A DNA stretch of 64,000 bases from Bactrocera neohumeralis (lineage: Eukaryota; Arthropoda; Insecta; Diptera; Tephritidae). This document shows, one piece after another, positions 58,162-64,000 of this stretch. The DNA is taken from contig NC_065919.1 of the NCBI RefSeq assembly GCF_024586455.1, positions 18,842,017 through 18,906,016 on the forward strand. Reading direction: 5' to 3'. Under the pieces are notes generated by a model, which did no database searches, had not been told where the DNA came from, and worked only from the letters and a program-made list of their open reading frames with translations. How positions within the stretch are numbered: position 1 is the stretch's first letter; every line of letters begins with the position of its first letter. A program made the position numbers and the translations under genes.

Positions 58162-59639
58162 CATTATGATTGCATTCTTTATTCTTCCGTAGTTATTTTA
58201 TAGAGCTTTGTCTTCTCTATATTTGTTACTTCCACTTGGACGGATAGAGAGAGAGAGAGATATGGCAAGATCTTTGGAGAGTACCCGCGTCACTCTTCAG
58301 GTAAACTTCCGTATAGGTAGTCCGCTGTCAATTTTTACTTTCTGTAATTTACGCATCACCCTAACTCGCATCCACACCTTAAAGCACAAGCAAAGCTTGT
58401 TTACTTTATATTAGCATTTCTGCTTGTTGAATTCCCTAGCCATCATGATTTATACTCGTATATGTGTGTGCATATGTACATGTATATACTTAAAAAATAA
58501 TAATTAAAAAATTAAAGCGCGATGAGTTGATGACTTCCAAAGCAGAAGCAGCAGAACCAGGTCAATGTGTTATGACTGCGAATATTTTAAAGCGGTTTTT
58601 TTGTAGCGGATTTTTTTTTAGTTTTAATTATTATTTTTTTCTACATTTTGCACTGGCTGCTCTTGCAATTGCTTTGTTTTTCGTCTCATTTACTTAATGT
58701 CTGCAACGGAAATACGCTTACAACATATGCAGACATGCATAAAAGTTCGTACGGATGCGCGCTTAGCAAGCACACACATATGATGGAGCTTGTATGTGTG
58801 TGTTGCGCTAACTCCTATTGGCAAAGCTGTCAGCCTTACGGTTAGGGTCATTAATTAGCGGCAAATGTGTTATTTCGCAAATGAGTCTATAAAATATTAT
58901 ATTTACTTTGTTAAAAGGTTATTTTTTGTAATGCAACAACAACTTTATTATACGTTAGTATTTGTTCAGAGCCTTGAGAAAGTTTATTACGATTTTTATT
59001 GTTTGAAATTTACAGAAAAAATCATATTGTACTAATTTTTATTACCACAAACGGGTTGTTAATGGGTAGTTATAACAGAAACAACAACAACTACTACAAA
59101 TATGGTATGACAAACAACATAGGTTGATGTAATACTCTCAATAATTAACCCTCGTACCTTGAAAACCTTTGACAGTCATATGTGCAGAGGAATTTCGCAC
59201 TCCGCTCCTCTGCATGTTACACCCTGTAATCTGCAGTTCCGTAACGCCACCGTTAATTGCACGCCATTAAAGAGCAACAACTTTTACGTGCAATTTTCCT
59301 AATAACCAACGGCATTATTGCACTTAAATTAACATTGTAGTGCTTGCAATAACAAAAAGTTTAGAATAATAACAAATTAAAAAAATATTACAAAAAAAAA
59401 AACCATAAACAAACTTGTTAGCCACAAAGCGTCATTGTGGAAATCAATTCAACATTGTTATTCACCTATCACTTAAATGCACAAATAAATGCTTAATAAG
59501 TGTGCACATGTGTCTATGTGTGTGTGTGTGTGTTAGGTGTGTAAAGGCAAATATTATTTAGTGCAAAGTCCAAGCGCATGGCGGGTTATATGTACATGAA
59601 AAGTACTTATGGACAGGGACATATGTGCTTACATATACA
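58162..59639. other. Intergenic sequence with microsatellites
   Basis: A GA run at 58244-58260 and a TG run at 59517-59533. No gene supported. Confidence 0.5.
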
Positions 59640-60305
59640 CACATTAGGGCGGTTCTTCAAATTTCATAAACATATTTTTTTTAAAGGCAACATCCCTTAG
59701 TTCTTGAGATATTGATCTAAAATTTGGTAAACATCTTTTTTTCGTTCAAGTGTCTGCTGATTTATTGGAATCGAAGATATCGGTTCCCCATAGCATAGTT
59801 GTATGGAAAACTTTTTTATTTGACGAGATATCTTCATGAAATTTGGCACGTATTAATGTTCCAGGATAACAGCACAAACCTGTAACAAATTATTCAGATC
59901 GGACCACTATAATATATAGCTGTCATACAAACCGAAAGCTTGACTTTGGTTTTTGTATGGAAAACTTTTTTATTTGACGAGATATCTTCACCAAATATGG
60001 CATGGATTATTTTGCAAAGCAGTGCTATAATCTCCGCAGAAATTATTCAGATCGGACCACTATAGCATATAGCTGCCATACAAATCGAAAGCTTGATTTT
60101 GGTTTTTGTATGGAAAACTTTTTTATTTGTCAAGATATCTTCAGGAAATATTACATGGATTATTACACAGAACAGTGCTATAATATTCGAGAACATCGTT
60201 CAGATCGTACCACTATAGCATATAGCTGTCATACAAACTAACTAATAAAAATGAGGTTCTTGAAAGGAAACTTTGTTATTTGCTTCAGTGCAACCGAAGT
60301 TAAAT
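59640..60305 (+). repeat. 153-bp tandem repeat array, plus 3' end
   Basis: GATCGGACCACTATA-type blocks start at 59897, 60050 and 60203, exactly 153 bases apart. The frame at 60002-60241 is open through two units and shows the 51-residue periodicity (SDRTTIAYSCHTN twice). It ends with GTGCAACCGAAGTTAA at 60282-60297. Confidence 0.85.
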
Positions 60306-61810
60306 TTTTTTGAAAGATGGCTCAGTATGAGAACGTACATATTTGCAATGGCTAAACAGTATTTTTCAACTAAAGCAGTGAGATCGTGAAAGAAACTCTA
60401 TGGTATAAATTGAACTAATTTTTTTTTTTAACTAGTTAGTAACTAGTACCTCTCTGAAAAAGCATAAATATGTCATGCTTGGCTCGTAAAACATGCTACA
60501 CACCTGCTAATTGAAAGAAAAACATTAAATTCTGTTAAAGATCTTATTTTTTTTACATTTTTTGACAACCCTAATGTATTTATTCACACATACGCCACTT
60601 CATACTCTACCACATACATAAGTAATTAGTCTAAGTAGTTTTTAATTAAACGAGCTTGATTGATTTTATAAAAGCACCTTAAGGCTATGAAAAATATGCA
60701 GCAGTAATTAACGGTAATTTCAGAAAAGAATTGTCGAACCTTTCTAATCAAAGAATGTGTCATTTTGTATACACGACTTAATTACATCAATTAAAATTGC
60801 GCGTGGATTTTTATACGAAAATATATTCATTAATCCGTCGTCAATGTTACTGCGCCCCCACCACTTTAATGACTCTCAGTTGTAGTATATATAGTACTTT
60901 TACAAAGCTCTAAAAGTTTCTAATGAAATCTCTTTTGAGATATGCAAACCTTTTTTATAAACAAGAAAAGAAATAGTATAGAAGGAGAATGCTGCTAATA
61001 AAAATCTTCAGCAGGCTTATTCGAATGTTAATTTTTTATTCGGAAAAGGTTGGCTTGCGATTGTGACTTAAAAGAGGTTTCATACTGAGTAAGAAGCGTT
61101 GATATAAGCTCAGCGATAATGTGAATTCTAACAGCCATAACTCATATGTCCAAACAGAAATCTGTGGCTTTGGTGTTTATGAAGATCTCGACTGTTTCTG
61201 ATTCTAATTTAAAGGTTCGAATACTTGTGCATTCTCTTAGCGGTGACTGAGAACTTTAGAAGTGCCATGTATGTAAGGTAAGCTTCTTTTTAACCGAAAC
61301 AGTGGAACTAACGATCAACTTTGACGTTTTTTGGACCGAATTCTGTTCCTGAATAGTGGTATTCAACTTTAATCACTACCTTTGAAAAATGTATCAATAA
61401 TCACAACGGATATGTCAAAATATTTAGCTCAAGCTGACAGTATTCCATTTATTGCATGATATGAGAACAATCGAAACAATTATATACAGACCCAGATTCC
61501 ATCGGATAGGTGGAACTTCCGATGATTTCGAAACATATTGAGCTAATTATTATACCTTCATAACAGCTATATAAAACTAATCGACTAACGTATGGTTTCC
61601 TGTATGTCAAACTCAATGACACTTAATTGACAGTTTAGAAACTATGTGTACTACTATGGTACTGAAATAAATATAAATTATTTGATGTCATTATATGAAA
61701 TAACAATCTATGAGCCTTAGTAAAGCATATTGGGTTATCTACAATTACATACAAAATTATTATCAAACTGAATGTCAAACTGTGTCAGTAAATTAACATT
61801 TGAACTATCT
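60306..61810. other. Unassigned AT-rich sequence
   Basis: TTTTTTGACAACCCTA at 60556-60571 resembles the right terminus of the mariner at 57619-58161 and may be a solo end. Nothing else recognised. Confidence 0.4.
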
Positions 61811-62425
61811 TAATTTAACTTGGCCATGTTTGAGTTATTAAGCTGAAATTTTGCACACGTTATTTCCTCCCTTAGAAGCTTCAAATATATCAAAGCCACA
61901 GATATCAGATGACTATAGCGTATAGTTGTCATACAAACTGACCGATCAAAATCAAATCCTTATATGGAAAACTTTTTTATTTGATAAAATATCTTCACGA
62001 AATTAGGTATGAGTTATTGCCCAAGGCTACCAAATACTCTCCAAAGAAATTGTTTTGATCGGAACACTGTAGCCAATAGCTCCCACACAAACTGATCTAT
62101 TCAAATTCAGTCCAAGTATAGGAAACTCTTTTATTTGACGATATATCTTCACGAAATTTCGCATGAACTCTTGTTCAACAGAACTGTATAAGCCACGAAG
62201 AAATTGCTCGGTTCGGATCACTATAGCATATAGCTGCCATACAAACGTACCTATCAAAATTAAAAGCTTATATGGAAAACTTTTTTATATGAAGAGATAT
62301 CTTCACAAAATTTAACATGAGTTATTGTCCAGGAGAGCCCTACAATATTCAAATATATGACTATGATCGGACCACTACAGCATGCAGCTTCCATACAAAC
62401 TGTTTGATTTAACGCTCATTTTATT
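61811..62425 (+). repeat. 153-bp tandem repeat array
   Basis: Signature blocks (GATCGGA-x-CACT-x-TAGC) lie at about 62057, 62211 and 62365, spaced about 154 bases. Diverged from the array at 59640. Confidence 0.8.
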
Positions 62426-63310
62426 TCTTTTTATGTTGTAAATAATATTACATTTTTTCAATCCAAAAAAAAATGTTTTGAAACACTCAATAAAAAGCCA
62501 CTGAAAAATTTATAAATTTAATTAGTCATGACTGTATGTGTAATTGAGAGTTGACATATTGTCATGCCTATTCATATCTAATAATATAATAGATAAAATT
62601 TTACAATACTCAACAAAGGATTCTATTTTAGCAAATTCTCTCAATTAAAATTTAAACTGCTTTTAAGTAATTGGTTAATTATGGAAAATCATATTCCTAG
62701 GAATATTCAATATTCCAACGGAAAATAATATGAAGGTGTAATTGTGGATGAGTGGATGTTTCCACCAAATGAATTTTAGTGAATTTGTTCATTTTGAATT
62801 TTTTTAATTTCTTTTATCTATGCAATTCAGTCCAGTTTAAAGTTTTTCTAATGTCAAATGCTATTTTCTTCATATAACTATGGAAAAATTTCAAGTTTCG
62901 TCTGTTCGCTGTATATTACTCATACGCCATGTTTCACCATACTCCAACACCAACGTGAATGTATTAAGCATGCTTGACAGTTACTCTCCTCATCAAACGT
63001 ATCTATCCCAATTTAACGATTTCATCTACTCAATCAAATATATGCTCCTATGTGTTCGATATAAAGTTAACCTGTAAGCTTAATATTTCTAGTAGTCAGT
63101 GTGTGCGGTTGGAGAAAGCATACTTTCAATATTTTTACTAATGCTAACATTTTATGTTTATATGCAAAGCAAAAAAGTCTGCTTGGATTACTATATATCG
63201 TAAGTGGGCGTGTTCGTTGTTCGATTTTATCCAATTTCATTTTGTCTTACTTATACGGATGTCATGAAAATGCAACGAAGCCGTCGACCCGTACGTTAAT
63301 CTGAAATAAT
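62426..63310. other. Unassigned AT-rich sequence
   Basis: No supported feature. Confidence 0.4.
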
Positions 63311-63725
63311 ATGCAAAGATAACTCGCCCAATAAATAAATTTTCCATTAAAGAACTGAATCTGAATCGTTTACTTTATATGGCAGGTATATGCTATAGTT
63401 GTCCGATCTGAACAATTTCTTCAGAAATTACAACATTGCTCTGGCTAATAAGCTCTGTCGAATTTCGTGAATATATATTTTGTCAAATAAAAAAGATATC
63501 CCTACAAGAACTGCATTTGGATCGCTCAGTTTGTATGGCTGCTATATATTATACTGCTCCGATATCAGCGATTTCGACAAATAAGCAAAGTCTTGCAGAG
63601 AAAAAAATGTGTGCAACATTTCTGATCGATATCTCTAAAACTGAGGCACTGGTTCAGATATATATAAAGAAACGAGCCATGAGACCTGTACAAATAAGGT
63701 CTTAGACACTTCCTTCTGGGTCTTA
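63311..63725 (-). repeat. 153-bp dispersed repeat family
   Basis: Minus orientation. GGTATATGCTATAGTTGTCC, TTTGGATCGCTCAGTTTGTA and GATCGATATCTCTAAAACTG are shared with the other copies. The plus frame at 63436-63705 is open across it and reads LDRSVCMAAIYYTAP. Confidence 0.7.
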
Positions 63726-63899
63726 CAAACTTTGTGGCTTAATATACGCTGCTACAGTATATAGATATGTATATTTTAGTGGCTTTTGGTTTCCTCCAAT
63801 ATTGTTTCATACTGCGATAATCGTATATGTCAATAAATAATTTTCTTTGCTTTTAAAAAACCTTTTCGTATTAAAAATTTCCAATTTTCTATTTTTCAG

Positions 63900-63945
63900 A
63901 ATATTTCTATAAATTTTGAATATTGGCTTATGTCCATAAAAAAAG
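63900..63945 (+). CDS. Candidate first coding micro-exon, MSIKK
   Basis: Preceded by a pyrimidine tract and TTTTTCAG (63899). The ATG at 63930 is followed by TCC ATA AAA AAA and one G before GTGAGT at 63946. As at 56330, it has 16 coding bases and a phase-1 donor. Any downstream exon would lie outside the window. Confidence 0.22.
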
Positions 63946-64000
63946 GTGAGTCTAAATAAACTAACTCCAAGGTCATTTTTATATATTCAACGGTTCATTT

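Noticed and set aside
1..64000. Search for tRNA, rRNA, CRISPR arrays, LTR retrotransposons and viral genes
   Set aside because: None found by reading: no tRNA-like folds noticed, no regularly spaced prokaryotic repeats, no paired LTRs, and no gag, protease, integrase or envelope motifs.

Overview
The window looks like nuclear DNA of a true fly, probably a tephritid fruit fly. The reasons are short GT-AG introns in one recognisable insect gene, very many TACA/CATA microsatellites, and a dense load of mariner, Tc1, piggyBac, hAT and LINE remnants. The species assignment is inference. I see no bacterial genes, CRISPR array, tRNA, rRNA or recognisable viral gene.

The only host gene I can support is a laccase-like multicopper oxidase on the minus strand. 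Eight coding exons run from 27124 down to 10430, with all seven introns GT-AG and phase-consistent. The model is about 815 residues, with a signal peptide, a long Ala/Thr/Asn-rich N-terminal extension, and all four copper-binding motifs. Exon 4 carries a one-base frameshift near 21570, so the gene as assembled does not encode a full protein. Its introns hold LINE, Tc1 and mariner fragments. An RTE-like LINE lies antisense to the gene and ends about 45 bases from the exon 4 donor.

Layout: 1-10185 is a transposon graveyard with at least three mariner families and LINE pieces. 10186-27200 is the oxidase gene. 28411-31738 holds a decayed mariner and dispersed repeats. 31739-39541 holds two near-identical copies of one segment separated by a 100-N gap; the second copy contains a deleted piggyBac element and a foldback element that are absent from the first. 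This looks like two haplotypes placed end to end. 39498-41745 is a nest of mariner, LINE and hAT pieces. 42531-45775 is a possible 5' leader followed by an extremely AT-rich degenerate repeat block. 46940-58161 is more LINE, mariner and Tc1 remnants. 59640-63725 is mostly a dispersed repeat family with a period of about 153 bases.

Among the elements, an RTE-like LINE family recurs at least nine times, and its fragments together cover endonuclease to 3' tail. A mariner family with GGGTGATCC ends is present in three copies. No transposase or reverse transcriptase here is intact. Two small candidate exons on the plus strand (56330-56366 and 63900-63945) each carry an ATG followed by a phase-1 donor and could be alternative first coding exons of a gene lying beyond the window. 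The most checkable observations are the exon 4 frameshift, the apparent false duplication, and the two filled versus empty insertion sites.
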